64,000 nucleotides of DNA from Streptomyces werraensis (GTDB lineage: Bacteria; Actinomycetota; Actinomycetes; Streptomycetales; Streptomycetaceae), in NCBI GenBank assembly GCA_014656175.1, contig BNBX01000013.1:99370-163369 (forward strand), given 5' to 3'. Made by a program: the position numbers and the translations under genes. The notes below the pieces were generated by a model, which was not told the DNA's origin, did no database searches, and saw only the letters and a list, made by a program, of their open reading frames with translations. Below are positions 1 to 8,557 of this stretch, one piece after another (within the stretch, counting starts at the first letter, position 1; each line of letters opens with the position of its first letter).

Positions 1-617
1 GCCGCGTCGAGTACGCGTCCCGCGACGAAGTCCACCAGGTCCTGGATGTGCGTCGCGCCCGCGTAGAAGGCCGGTGAGGCGGGCAGTACGGTGGCGCCCG
101 CGTCGTCCAGCGTCACCAGATGCCGCAGGGTCTGGCCGTTCAGCGGGGTCTCCCGTACGGCCACGACCAGCGGGCGGCCCTCCTTGAGGGTGACGCTCGC
201 CGCCCGCTGCAGCAGGTCCTTGGACAGCCCGAGCGCCACCCCGGCGACGCTCGCCGTGGAGGCGGGCACGATCAGCATGCCCTTGCTCGGGTACGACCCC
301 GAGGACGGTCCGGCCGCGAGGTCGCCGGCGGCCCAGTACCGCACGCCGTCGAGGTCCACGGAGAAGGTGTCCGGCTTGCCGTCCGCCCCCCGGGACAGCC
401 ATTCCCGCAGGTCGTCGCGCCAATGGGCGTCCCGGAAGGCGATCTTGGTCTCGTCCAGCAGGGTGAGCCGGGAGGCCCGGCTGACGACGAGGTCCACGCT
501 CTCCCCCGCCGCGAGCAGCGCGCGCAGCACGGCCGCGGCGTAGGGGGTGCCGGAGGCGCCCGAGACCCCTACGATCCAAGGCGATCGCCGCGTCTCTCCT
601 GGCTTGGCTGGGTTCAC
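1..617 (-). CDS. ubiX: UbiX-like flavin prenyltransferase, 3' end outside window
   Basis: UbiX enzymes attach dimethylallyl to FMN, making the prenylated FMN cofactor used by UbiD decarboxylases. About 205 codons are visible, nearly the family's usual length; the C-terminus runs off the left edge. The N-terminal Rossmann loop reads VGVSGASGTPYA (residues about 16-27), and further on VVAVRETPL and LPASPAFY are the expected C-terminal motifs. The start is taken as GTG at 617, since no better start precedes the Rossmann loop; its ribosome site is weak. It probably supplies cofactor to the UbiD-like decarboxylase at 2218-3675 in the futalosine menaquinone route (MqnM-type role), inferred from context. 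Family call is secure; the exact start is less so. Confidence 0.9.
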   Translation of the reverse strand, partial: MNPAKPGETRRSPWIVGVSGASGTPYAAAVLRALLAAGESVDLVVSRASRLTLLDETKIAFRDAHWRDDLREWLSRGADGKPDTFSVDLDGVRYWAAGDLAAGPSSGSYPSKGMLIVPASTASVAGVALGLSKDLLQRAASVTLKEGRPLVVAVRETPLNGQTLRHLVTLDDAGATVLPASPAFYAGATHIQDLVDFVAGRVLDA

Positions 618-708
618 GGGACCGAGCCTATCCAAAGTCGCAGGACGGGAACCGGGCCAGGGTCTCCGGGCGTTCCCCCTCACAACGGCCCGGCGGTGGG
701 GGTGGACG

Positions 709-1311
709 ATGACGGACACGCGTCCCGCGTGGTCACGCGGAGAGCGGGTGCGGGCCGCCGCCGTGCTGATGGCCGGCTGGGTGGCGCTGCTGTGGGTGCT
801 CGAGGTCGTCGACGTCGCGACCGGCCACGCGCTGGACGGCTACGGCATCGTGCCGCGCACCCCGTCCGAGCTGGTGGACGTGGTCCCGTCGGCGTTCATC
901 CACTTCGGCTTCTCCCACGTGGCGGCGAACAGCGTGCCGCTGCTGGTGCTGGGATTCCTCGCGGCGCTCGGCGGGATACGCAGGTTCCTCGCCGTGTGCG
1001 CGCTGATCGTCGTCGTGGACGGCCTGGGGGTATGGCTGACATCCCCGGCGGACAGCAACACCGCGGGCGCCTCCGGCCTGGTCTTCGGCCTGTTCGGCTA
1101 TCTGCTGGTCAGCGGCTTCGTGGAGCGCCGTCCGCTGGGCGTGCTGGCCGGCGTGCTGGTGGCCGCGGTCTGGGGCGGCTCGATCCTCGCGGGCCTCGCC
1201 CCCACCCGGTCCGGCATCAGCTGGCAGGGCCATCTGATCGGTCTCGCCGCGGGGGTGGCGGCGGCCTTCCTCCTCCGCCGCCGCGCGAAGCCCCCGCAGC
1301 CGGTCGTTTAG
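709..1311 (+). CDS. Rhomboid-family intramembrane serine protease
   Basis: A 200-residue integral membrane protein with about six hydrophobic segments. The serine motif GASGLVFGLFGY (near residue 121) and a downstream histidine in WQGHLIGLAAG give the rhomboid Ser-His dyad, and an earlier H-x-x-x-N pattern (HVAANS) matches the oxyanion segment. Rhomboids cut transmembrane substrates inside the bilayer; the substrate is unknown here. The start is ATG 709 with a G-rich ribosome site just upstream. The gene is on the opposite strand to its neighbours, 91 bp from the divergent ubiX start and 4 bp from the convergent mqnP stop. No link to menaquinone synthesis is visible. Confidence 0.82.
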   Translation: MTDTRPAWSRGERVRAAAVLMAGWVALLWVLEVVDVATGHALDGYGIVPRTPSELVDVVPSAFIHFGFSHVAANSVPLLVLGFLAALGGIRRFLAVCALIVVVDGLGVWLTSPADSNTAGASGLVFGLFGYLLVSGFVERRPLGVLAGVLVAAVWGGSILAGLAPTRSGISWQGHLIGLAAGVAAAFLLRRRAKPPQPVV

Positions 1312-1315
1312 ACGG

Positions 1316-2221
1316 CTACACCGTCAGCCCACGCACCAGCAGATCCAGCAGCGCGCAGAGGAACAGCGCGATGCCGATGAACCCGTTGACGCTGAAGAAC
1401 GCCCGGTTGAGGCGGGTCAGGTCGTGCGGGCGGACGATGGTGTGCTCGTAGACGAACGCGGCGGCCACGATCAGCAGGCCCAGCCAGAAGAAGGCGCCGG
1501 CGCCGGTGAGGACCGCGTACCAGACGAACAGGGCCGTCGTCACGGTGTGGCAGGCGCGGGCGCCCCAGATCGCCGCGGGGATGCCGAAGCGGGCCGGGAC
1601 GGACTTCACGCCGATCTCCCGGTCGGTCTCCACGTCCTGGCAGGCGTAGATCAGGTCGAAGCCGCCGATCCAGATGCCGACCGCGAGGCCGAGGACCACC
1701 GCGTCCCAGGACCACGACCCGGTGATCGCCAGCCAGCCGCCGACCGGGCCCATCGCCTGCGCGAGCCCGAGGATGGCCTGCGGGAAGTCGGTGAACCGCT
1801 TGCCGTACGGATACACCACCATCGGGATCACGGCGACGGGCGCGAGCGCCAGGCACAGCGGGTTGAGCAGGGCGGCCGCGCCGAGGAACACGGCGAGGGC
1901 GATCAGCGCGCCGGTCCAGGCGTGCTTGACCGACATCGCCCCGGTGACCAGCTCACGGTGCGCGGTGCGCGGGTTACGGGCGTCGATCTCGCGGTCGATG
2001 ATCCGGTTGGCGGCCATCGCGAAGGTGCGCAGGCCGACCATGGCGAGGGTGACGAGGAACAGCCGCCCCCAGTGGATGTTCGCGTCCCACTCGTACATCG
2101 CCGTGAGCGCGGCGATGTAGGCGAAGGGCAGCGCGAACACCGAGTGCTCGATCATCACCAGCCGCAGGAACGCCTTGGTGCGTCCCGGCTGCTGCGGGAG
2201 GGCGGCGGAGGCCGAGGTCAC
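1316..2221 (-). CDS. mqnP: Menaquinone biosynthesis prenyltransferase MqnP (UbiA family)
   Basis: A 301-residue UbiA-superfamily polytopic membrane enzyme predicted to prenylate the aromatic acid intermediate of the futalosine menaquinone pathway. Two Asp-rich motifs are present: NRIIDREIDARNPRT (about residue 72) and DVETDREIG (about residue 190), which bind Mg2+-diphosphate of the polyprenyl donor. Eight or nine hydrophobic helices follow the usual UbiA pattern. The GTG start at 2221 overlaps the stop of the upstream UbiD-like gene in a GTGA, so translation is probably coupled. The pairing with UbiD- and UbiX-like genes favours MqnP over MenA or UbiA. Confidence 0.92.
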   Translation of the reverse strand: MTSASAALPQQPGRTKAFLRLVMIEHSVFALPFAYIAALTAMYEWDANIHWGRLFLVTLAMVGLRTFAMAANRIIDREIDARNPRTAHRELVTGAMSVKHAWTGALIALAVFLGAAALLNPLCLALAPVAVIPMVVYPYGKRFTDFPQAILGLAQAMGPVGGWLAITGSWSWDAVVLGLAVGIWIGGFDLIYACQDVETDREIGVKSVPARFGIPAAIWGARACHTVTTALFVWYAVLTGAGAFFWLGLLIVAAAFVYEHTIVRPHDLTRLNRAFFSVNGFIGIALFLCALLDLLVRGLTV

Positions 2222-3675
2222 AGTCCGTACTCCTTCCAGCGGCGGTCGACCTTCGCGGCGGTCTCCGGGTCGGACTCGACCATGTCGGGCCAGCCGCCGT
2301 CGCGCGTGTACCCCTCCTCGGGCCACTTCCTCGTCGCGTCGATGCCCGCCTTGCCACCCCAGAACTGCTGGTACGACGCGTGGTCGAGATGGTCGACCGG
2401 GCCCTCGACGACCGTGAGGTCACGGGAGTAGTCGGTGTTGCCCAGCGCACGCCAGGCCACCTCGTGCAGGTCGTGCACGTCGCAGTCCGAGTCGACGACC
2501 ACGATCAGCTTGGTCAGCGACATCATGTGCGCGCCCCAGATGGCGTGCATCACCTTCTGCGCGTGCTTGGGGTACTTCTTGTCGATCGAGACGATCGCGC
2601 AGTTGTGGAAGCCGCCGGCCTCGGGCAGGTGGTAGTCCACGATGTCCGGGACGATGATCTTCAGCAGCGGCAGGAAGAAGCGCTCGGTGGCCCGGCCCAG
2701 CGGACCGTCCTCCGTCGGCGGGCGGCCGACCACGATCGACTGGAGCAGCGGACGCTTCCGCATGGTCACGCAGTCGATCGTCAGCGCGGGGAACGGTTCC
2801 TGCGGGGTGTAGAAGCCGGTGTGGTCGCCGAAGGGGCCCTCGGGCAGCATCTCACCGGGCTCCAGCCAGCCCTCGATCACGACCTCCGCCTGCGCGGGCA
2901 CCTGGAGCGGGACGGTCTTGCAGTCGACCATCTCGATCCGCTTGCCCTGCAGGAACCCGGCGAACAGGTACTCGTCGATGTCGCCGGGCAGCGGCGCGGT
3001 CGAGGCGTACGTCACCGCCGGCGGGCAGCCGAAGGCGATGGCGACCGGCAGCCGCTCACCGCGGCGTGCGGCCACCTGGTAGTGGTTGCGGCTGTCCTTG
3101 TGGATCTGCCAGTGCATGCCGATGGTGCGCTTGTCGTGGCGCTGGAGGCGGTACAGACCGAGGTTGCGGACGCCGCTGACCGGGTCCTTGGTGTGGGTGA
3201 GCCCCAGGTTGAAGAAGGAGCCGCCGTCCTTGGGCCAGGTGAACAGCGCGGGCAGCCGCTCCAGGTCCACGTCGTCGCCGGTGAGGACGACCTCGTGCAC
3301 GGGCGCGTCGGACGACTTCACCTTCTTCGGCGGCACGTGCGTCATCGCGCCGAGCTTCCCGAACGCCTCGCGCACCCCGACGAACCCGTGCGGCAACTCG
3401 GGCTTCAGCAGCCCGGCGATCTTCTCCCCGATCTCCGCGTACGACTTCAGGCCGAGCGCCTTCAGCAGCCGGCGGTCGGTGCCGTAGACGTTCATGGCGA
3501 GGGGCATCGAGGAGCCGCGCACGTTCTCGAAGAGCAGGGCGGGACCGCCGGCCTTGTTCACCCGGTCGACGATCTCACCGACCTCCAGATGCGGGTCGAC
3601 CTCGGCCTTGATGCGCTTGAGGTCGCCCTCGCGCTCCAGCGCCCTGAGCAGGGAGCGAAGATCGTCGTAAGCCAT
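2218..3675 (-). CDS. ubiD: UbiD-family menaquinone biosynthesis decarboxylase
   Basis: A 485-residue UbiD-family decarboxylase, full length for the family. These enzymes use prenyl-FMN to remove a carboxylate from an aromatic ring; here the likely substrate is the prenylated dihydroxynaphthoate-type acid of the futalosine route (MqnL-type role). Recognisable segments are LLFENVRG near residue 47, the conserved cofactor/Mn region around DGGSFFNLGLTHTKD and RLQRHDKRTIGMHWQ, and the acid pair in EGPFGDHTGFYTP (about residue 290). The ATG start at 3675 follows a non-coding gap. Its stop overlaps mqnP by 4 bp, so the two form an operon, with the UbiX-like gene nearby as cofactor source. Confidence 0.92.
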   Translation of the reverse strand: MAYDDLRSLLRALEREGDLKRIKAEVDPHLEVGEIVDRVNKAGGPALLFENVRGSSMPLAMNVYGTDRRLLKALGLKSYAEIGEKIAGLLKPELPHGFVGVREAFGKLGAMTHVPPKKVKSSDAPVHEVVLTGDDVDLERLPALFTWPKDGGSFFNLGLTHTKDPVSGVRNLGLYRLQRHDKRTIGMHWQIHKDSRNHYQVAARRGERLPVAIAFGCPPAVTYASTAPLPGDIDEYLFAGFLQGKRIEMVDCKTVPLQVPAQAEVVIEGWLEPGEMLPEGPFGDHTGFYTPQEPFPALTIDCVTMRKRPLLQSIVVGRPPTEDGPLGRATERFFLPLLKIIVPDIVDYHLPEAGGFHNCAIVSIDKKYPKHAQKVMHAIWGAHMMSLTKLIVVVDSDCDVHDLHEVAWRALGNTDYSRDLTVVEGPVDHLDHASYQQFWGGKAGIDATRKWPEEGYTRDGGWPDMVESDPETAAKVDRRWKEYGL

Positions 3676-3741
3676 GGGGTCCAGTATCCCCGAGCGGCTA
3701 CGCTGGACCGGTACCGCCCACCTCTTTCGCTGGAGAGGCCC

Positions 3742-4059
3742 ATGCTTCGGGTGCTCATGTTCCTCGTGCCACTGGCCCTGAGCGTCTACGCGTTCATCGA
3801 CTGCATCAGCACGAAGGACGAGGACATCCGGCACATGCCGAAGCCGCTGTGGGCGATCCTCGTCCTGCTCTTCCCGCTGGTCGGCTCGATCTCCTGGATC
3901 ATCGCCGGCAAGAAGCGGCAGCCCGCCGGCGCCGGCCGCTCCGCCTGGGGCGGCGGGCGCGCCCAGTGGGTCGCCCCGGACGACAACCCCGAGTTCCTGA
4001 AGTCGCTGGACGAGGACAAGGACAAGGACGACAGGCCGGGGGACGGCGACCGCGGCTGA
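3742..4059 (+). CDS. Small PLDc_N-domain membrane protein
   Basis: A 105-residue protein with two transmembrane segments (about residues 2-20 and 33-54) joined by a short charged loop, the shape of PLDc_N (phospholipase D N-terminal-like) proteins common in actinomycetes. The C-terminal half is cytoplasmic-looking and ends in a strongly acidic, lysine-containing tail (DEDKDKDDRPGDGDRG). The ATG at 3742 is preceded by GGAGAGG. It is divergent from the UbiD-like gene with 66 bp between starts, and a strong hairpin follows its stop. No catalytic motif is present; the function of this family is not established. Confidence 0.8.
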   Translation: MLRVLMFLVPLALSVYAFIDCISTKDEDIRHMPKPLWAILVLLFPLVGSISWIIAGKKRQPAGAGRSAWGGGRAQWVAPDDNPEFLKSLDEDKDKDDRPGDGDRG

Positions 4060-4079
4060 TCCGGCTCACCGCCCGTACG

Positions 4080-4127
4080 ACGAAGGCCGGTTCCCCGTGA
4101 CGTGCGTCACGGGGAACCGGCCTTCGT
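4080..4127. terminator. Bidirectional hairpin terminator
   Basis: A perfect 22-bp inverted repeat (4080-4101 and 4106-4127) with a 4-nt loop lies between the convergent ends of the PLDc_N gene and ccsB. It has no T tract, as is usual in Streptomyces, and could serve both strands. Confidence 0.85.
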
Positions 4128-4138
4128 GGTACGCGGGT

Positions 4139-5251
4139 TCAGAAGCCCACGGACTGCAGCGCGCCCAGGCCGACGTCGGCGTAGGAGTGCTTGCCGTTGA
4201 CGAAGATGTTGACGCCGTAGTAGTTGAACAGCCAGCAGGCGAAGGCGAGCAGGGCCAGGTAGGCGGCCTTGCGGCCCTTCCAGCCGGCGGTGGCGCGGGC
4301 GTGCAGGTAGCCGGCGTAGGCGACCCAGGTGATGAAGGACCAGGTCTCCTTGGGGTCCCAGCCCCAGTAGCGGCCCCACGCGTCGCCGGCCCAGATGGCG
4401 CCCGCGATGATCGTGAACGTCCACAGCGGGAAGACGGCCGCGTTGACGCGGTAGGCGAACTTGTCCAGCGAGGCCGCCGCGGGCAGCCGCTCCAGGAAGG
4501 ACGTGGCGAAGCTGCCCGGCTTGCCGCCGCCGGCCAGCTTGTTCTCGTACGAGTCCTTGAAGAGGTACATGACCGTCGTGAAGGCGCCGACGTAGAACAC
4601 CGCGCCGCACAGGATCGCCGTGGAGACGTGGATGTACAGCCAGTACGAGTGCAGGGCGGGAACCAGCTGGTCGCTGGCGGTGTACAGAACGGTGACGGCG
4701 AGACCGAGGTCGAGGAGGACCGACGTGGTGAGGAACAGGCCGAGCCAGCGCACGTTCTTCTTCAGCGCCAGCAGCAGGAGGTACACGCCCACCGCGGTCG
4801 TGGAGAAGGTGATGTTGAACTCGTACATGTTGCCCCACGGCGCCCGCTCCACGGACAGCGCGCGGGTGAGCACCCCGCCGAACGCCAGCGCGAACGCGAG
4901 CACGGTGAGGGAGATGGCGATACGCCCGTAGAGGTCGCCCTGCTCGTCGCCGCCGTGCGCGCCGGGGCCGTCCGGCACGTCGCGCGAGCCGGACGCGGCG
5001 CGGACCGTGACCTTCGGCCGCTCCAGCACGGCGGTGCCGCCGCCCTGCTTCACGGTCACGGCGGGCGCCGTGCCCGTCGTCGCCTTCTTCGGGGTGAGCG
5101 CGGCCGCCGTGCGGGCGACCTTGCTGCGGCTGCCGAAGAGCCACTCGGCGATGTACGCGAAGAAAGCGAGGGTGTAGACCGCCATCGCGGAGTAGATCAG
5201 CACGTTGCTGATCTCCGCGAGGTTCTCGTTGGTCGCGGCGGCGAGAGTCAC
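4139..5251 (-). CDS. ccsB: Cytochrome c biogenesis protein CcsB (ResC)
   Basis: A 370-residue polytopic membrane protein of the system II cytochrome c assembly complex. The haem-handling WWD motif is visible as WGRYWGWDPKETW (about residue 292), with conserved histidines around it (HSYWLYIHVST; FITW). With ResB it exports haem and ligates it to apocytochrome c outside the membrane. An N-terminal helix is followed by a hydrophilic cytoplasmic loop of about 70 residues. The GTG start at 5251 overlaps the resB stop in GTGA, so it is the last gene of resA-ccdA-resB-ccsB. A strong terminator follows. Confidence 0.94.
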   Translation of the reverse strand: MTLAAATNENLAEISNVLIYSAMAVYTLAFFAYIAEWLFGSRSKVARTAAALTPKKATTGTAPAVTVKQGGGTAVLERPKVTVRAASGSRDVPDGPGAHGGDEQGDLYGRIAISLTVLAFALAFGGVLTRALSVERAPWGNMYEFNITFSTTAVGVYLLLLALKKNVRWLGLFLTTSVLLDLGLAVTVLYTASDQLVPALHSYWLYIHVSTAILCGAVFYVGAFTTVMYLFKDSYENKLAGGGKPGSFATSFLERLPAAASLDKFAYRVNAAVFPLWTFTIIAGAIWAGDAWGRYWGWDPKETWSFITWVAYAGYLHARATAGWKGRKAAYLALLAFACWLFNYYGVNIFVNGKHSYADVGLGALQSVGF

Positions 5252-7041
5252 TGCTGCTCAGCCCCTTCGGCAGGCACGGCTTGAGAGTCGGGGTCGGTGG
5301 AGGTGGTGGTTCGGGACGCGGCAGGCGTTCCGGGGTCTTCGGGGGGTGCGGCGTCCGGCTCCGCCGTGCCGTCCGGTCCGGCGTCCGGCGCGCCGGGCGC
5401 CCGCTCGTAGAGGATCGCGGCGAGGTCGCCGAGCTCCTCGGGCACCTTCGCGGACTCGCTGCGCCCGAGGCCCGCCATCTCGACGACGGTCACGCCGTCG
5501 TCGCCGCGCACCGCGCGCACCCACACGCGGCGCCGCTGGACGAACAGGGAGGCGGCCAGCCCGCCGATCGCGGTGAGGGCGCCGCCGAGCGCCCAGCCGC
5601 CGCCCGGCTCCTGGACGACCTGGAAGCCGGCCCACTCCTTGATGTCCTTCTCGAAGGTGATCGAGCCGGCGCCGCCGGGGAGCGTCATGGTCTCGCCGGG
5701 GGTGAGCAGCTTCTTCAGCAGCTCCCCGTCGGCGTCCTTGAACTCCTTCATCTTCGTCTTGTCCATCTGGTACACGCTCTGCGGAATGCCGGAGTCGGCC
5801 TTCAGGTCGCCGTGGTAGGCGTTGAGCGCGAGCACCGGGTAGTCCAGCGCCGGGAACTGGGAGAGCATCGTGCCGCTCGCGGACCCGCCGAAGGTCGGCA
5901 CGAAGAAGGCCTGGAAGCCGAGCTGCTCCTTCTTGCCCTGCGGGTTGCGGTAGCCGTCGAGGACCTTGACGACGCCGTTGGAGGTGACGTTGTTGTCGAG
6001 CGGGAGCAGCGGCACGGCGTCCTGGTAGACGATCTTCCCCTTGCCGTCGCGGACGGTCACGACGGGCGCGTAGCCGTGGCTGACGAGGTAGACCTTGGCG
6101 TCGCCGATCTCCAGCGGCTTGTTCACCTTGATGACGGCGTTCTTCTCCTCGCCGTCGGCGCCCTCGGTGTACGTCACCTCGGTCTCGTAGGTGCGCGGGG
6201 TGCCGCGGTTGGGGCCGGAGCGCTCGTAGGTGCCGGTGAACTCCTTGACGTCGAAGCTGAACGGCTCCAGGTCGTCGTTGGTGAAGAGGTTGCCGGACTT
6301 GAAGTCGTCGTACTGGGTGAGCGTGTTGGAGAAGCCGTCGCCCTCGACGACGATCTTGTTGCCCTCGGACTTGAAGAGCTGGCCCCAGGCGAACGCGATC
6401 AGCATGACGATCAGCGCGAGATGGAACGCCAGGTTGCCGAGCTCGCGCAGGTAGCCCTTCTCGGCGGCGACGGCGTCCCCGGCCACGTGGGCGCGGAAGC
6501 GGCGCTTCCTCAGCAGCGTGAGGGCGGCCTCGCGGACCTCCTCGGGGCCGGCCGAGGTGCGCCAGGTGGTGTGCGCGGGCAGCCGGGTCAGCCGGCGGGG
6601 CGCGCCCGGCGGGCGGCCGCGCAGCTGGCCGACGAACTGCCAGGTGCGGGGCACGATGCAGCCGATGAGGGAGACGAACAGCAGGATGTAGATCGCGGAG
6701 AACCACACCGAGCTGTAGACGTGGAACAGGCCGAGCTTGTCGTAGACGGGTGCGAGGACGTCGTGCCGTTCACGGAAGTCCGCGACCCGCGTTTCGTCGA
6801 TGCCGGTCTGCGGGATGAGCGAGCCGGGGATCGCGGCGAGCGACAGCAGCAGCAGGAGCAGCAGCGCCACCCGCATGGAGGTGAGCTGCCGCCAGAACCA
6901 GCGGGCCCAGCCGATCACGCCGAGGGCGGGCAGGTTGGGCGAGGGGGCGTCCTCCACGGGGGCGGTGGACAGCTGGGAGCCGGCGGCGCCGAGGTCCTGG
7001 TCGTCACCGGTCTTCGTGTTGTCCGTCGTGGTGTCGCTCAT
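5248..7041 (-). CDS. resB: Cytochrome c biogenesis protein ResB
   Basis: A 597-residue ResB/Ccs1-family membrane protein, partner of CcsB in the haem ligation complex. It has a hydrophilic N-terminus of about 45 residues, helices near residues 57-75, 112-130 and 203-222, a large extracytoplasmic domain (about 225-480), one more helix, and an acidic Pro/Ala-rich C-terminal tail. The tail is long and of low complexity, probably cytoplasmic. The ATG start at 7041 lies 4 bp after the ccdA stop, and its own stop overlaps ccsB, so these genes are translated from one message. Confidence 0.93.
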   Translation of the reverse strand: MSDTTTDNTKTGDDQDLGAAGSQLSTAPVEDAPSPNLPALGVIGWARWFWRQLTSMRVALLLLLLLSLAAIPGSLIPQTGIDETRVADFRERHDVLAPVYDKLGLFHVYSSVWFSAIYILLFVSLIGCIVPRTWQFVGQLRGRPPGAPRRLTRLPAHTTWRTSAGPEEVREAALTLLRKRRFRAHVAGDAVAAEKGYLRELGNLAFHLALIVMLIAFAWGQLFKSEGNKIVVEGDGFSNTLTQYDDFKSGNLFTNDDLEPFSFDVKEFTGTYERSGPNRGTPRTYETEVTYTEGADGEEKNAVIKVNKPLEIGDAKVYLVSHGYAPVVTVRDGKGKIVYQDAVPLLPLDNNVTSNGVVKVLDGYRNPQGKKEQLGFQAFFVPTFGGSASGTMLSQFPALDYPVLALNAYHGDLKADSGIPQSVYQMDKTKMKEFKDADGELLKKLLTPGETMTLPGGAGSITFEKDIKEWAGFQVVQEPGGGWALGGALTAIGGLAASLFVQRRRVWVRAVRGDDGVTVVEMAGLGRSESAKVPEELGDLAAILYERAPGAPDAGPDGTAEPDAAPPEDPGTPAASRTTTSTDPDSQAVPAEGAEQQ

Positions 7042-7045
7042 CGGG

Positions 7046-7819
7046 TCAGATCCCCACCGTGAAGCCGTTGGACCAGGTCTGCATCTCCGCCACGAGGGTG
7101 TCCCACGCGCCGGTCAGCAGCAGCACGCCGGTCGCGATCATCATCGTGCCGCCGATGCGCAGCACCCAGACGTAGTGCCGCTTGACCCAGCCGAAGGCGC
7201 CGAGCGCCTTGCGGAAGGCCACGGCGGCGAGCACGAAGGGCACGCCCAGTCCGAGACAGTACGCGACGGTCAGCACCGCGCCCCGTCCGGCGCTCTCCTG
7301 TTGCGCGGACAGGGTGAGGACGGAGGCGAGGGTGGGCCCGATGCAGGGGGTCCAGCCGATGCCGAAGAGGGCGCCGAGCACGGGCGCGCCGACCAGACCG
7401 GTGGCGGGGCGCCTGTGGAAGCGGAACTCCCGCTGGGTGAGCCAGGGCATCAGGCCCATGAAGAAGACGCCCATGAGGATCATGAAGACGCCGAGCACCT
7501 TGGACAGCACGCCCGACTGTTCCTGGAGCGTCTGCCCGAAGTAGCCGAAGAAGGCGCCGCCCGAGACGAACACGACGGTGAAGCCGAGGACGAACAGAGA
7601 GGCGCCGGCGACCATCCGGCCGCGCCGGGCCTCGGCCAGGTCGGTGCCGGAGACGCCGGTGACGTAGGAGAGGTAGCCGGGGACGAGCGGCAGGACGCAG
7701 GGCGAGAAGAAGGAGACCAGTCCGCCGAGCACGGCGATGGGCAGGGCCACCAGCAGGGCGCCGTTGAGCACCGTGCCGTTGTAGCCCGTCTCCGCGGCGA
7801 GCGTGTGCAGGGCCGTCAC
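7046..7819 (-). CDS. ccdA: Cytochrome c biogenesis protein CcdA (DsbD transmembrane family)
   Basis: A 257-residue six-helix membrane protein that passes electrons from cytoplasmic thioredoxin across the membrane to ResA-type thiol proteins. Two conserved cysteines are seen: one in FFSPCVLPLVPGYLSY (about residue 41) and one in GIGWTPCIGPTLASV (about residue 158), the reactive pair of the CcdA family. The GTG start at 7819 is separated by a single base from the resA stop. The gene sits in the middle of the resA-ccdA-resB-ccsB operon. Confidence 0.94.
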   Translation of the reverse strand: MTALHTLAAETGYNGTVLNGALLVALPIAVLGGLVSFFSPCVLPLVPGYLSYVTGVSGTDLAEARRGRMVAGASLFVLGFTVVFVSGGAFFGYFGQTLQEQSGVLSKVLGVFMILMGVFFMGLMPWLTQREFRFHRRPATGLVGAPVLGALFGIGWTPCIGPTLASVLTLSAQQESAGRGAVLTVAYCLGLGVPFVLAAVAFRKALGAFGWVKRHYVWVLRIGGTMMIATGVLLLTGAWDTLVAEMQTWSNGFTVGI

Positions 7820-7820
7820 G

Positions 7821-8480
7821 TCACTTCTCCGCGACGACCGGTTCGAGCATCTTCCGCAGCCGTTCCTCGTCGAGGGCGGTCAGCGAGCGGGCGGCGACCC
7901 GGCCCTCCCGGTCCAGCACCAGGGTGGAGGGGATGGCCTGCGGGTTGAGCGTGCCCTTCTCGAAGCGGAGCATCAGCTTGCCCGTGGGGTCGTACAGGCT
8001 CGGGTAGGTGATGCCGAAGTCCTTCTCGAAGGCGAGCGCGGCGGTGGTGCTGCCGTCGCGGGTGTTGATGCCGACGAACTGGACGTCCTTGCCCTCGTAC
8101 TCCTTCGACACCTTCGCGAAGTACTTGGCCTCCGCGCGGCACGGGTTGCACCAGGAGCCCCAGACGTTGAGGACGACGACCTTGCCCTTGTAGTCGCCGA
8201 CGTCGAGCTGCTCGCCCTCGAGGGTCTTCCCGGACAGGTCGGGAGCGGCGACGCGCTTGCCCGCGGGGACGGTGGAGATGCCGTCGGTGCCGGTGACGAA
8301 GCCGGTGTCGCCGCCACCGCCGGAGGTGCCCCCGTCACCGCAGGCGGTGAGGAGCAGTGCGGCCGCGGCGGCGCCGGCGGCCAGGGCGGCACGACGGCGG
8401 GCACGCACGGCACGGGCGGCGCGGTACGAGCTCTGCGCGGCTCGGTTCGAGCGCTGGGGGGCGCGGCTGGCGGCACTCAT
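7821..8480 (-). CDS. resA: ResA-like thioredoxin lipoprotein
   Basis: A 219-residue extracytoplasmic thioredoxin-fold lipoprotein that reduces the haem-binding cysteines of apocytochrome c. The long basic N-terminus is followed by a hydrophobic stretch and lipobox LLTAC (cysteine about residue 47), then a Gly-rich linker. The active site is WGSWCNPCRAE, a CxxC with Asn-Pro between the cysteines, and the cis-proline loop is IPSTLVLD. The N-terminus before the signal is unusually long and Arg-rich, so an internal start is possible. It is the first gene of the cytochrome c maturation operon and presumably receives electrons from CcdA. Confidence 0.9.
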   Translation of the reverse strand: MSAASRAPQRSNRAAQSSYRAARAVRARRRAALAAGAAAAALLLTACGDGGTSGGGGDTGFVTGTDGISTVPAGKRVAAPDLSGKTLEGEQLDVGDYKGKVVVLNVWGSWCNPCRAEAKYFAKVSKEYEGKDVQFVGINTRDGSTTAALAFEKDFGITYPSLYDPTGKLMLRFEKGTLNPQAIPSTLVLDREGRVAARSLTALDEERLRKMLEPVVAEK

Positions 8481-8557
8481 GTGAAAAGTTTCGCATGTCC
8501 GTTCCGGGGATCTTGCGCACCCCCCTGCGCACCCCGCCTCGGGCGGAAACCCGCATC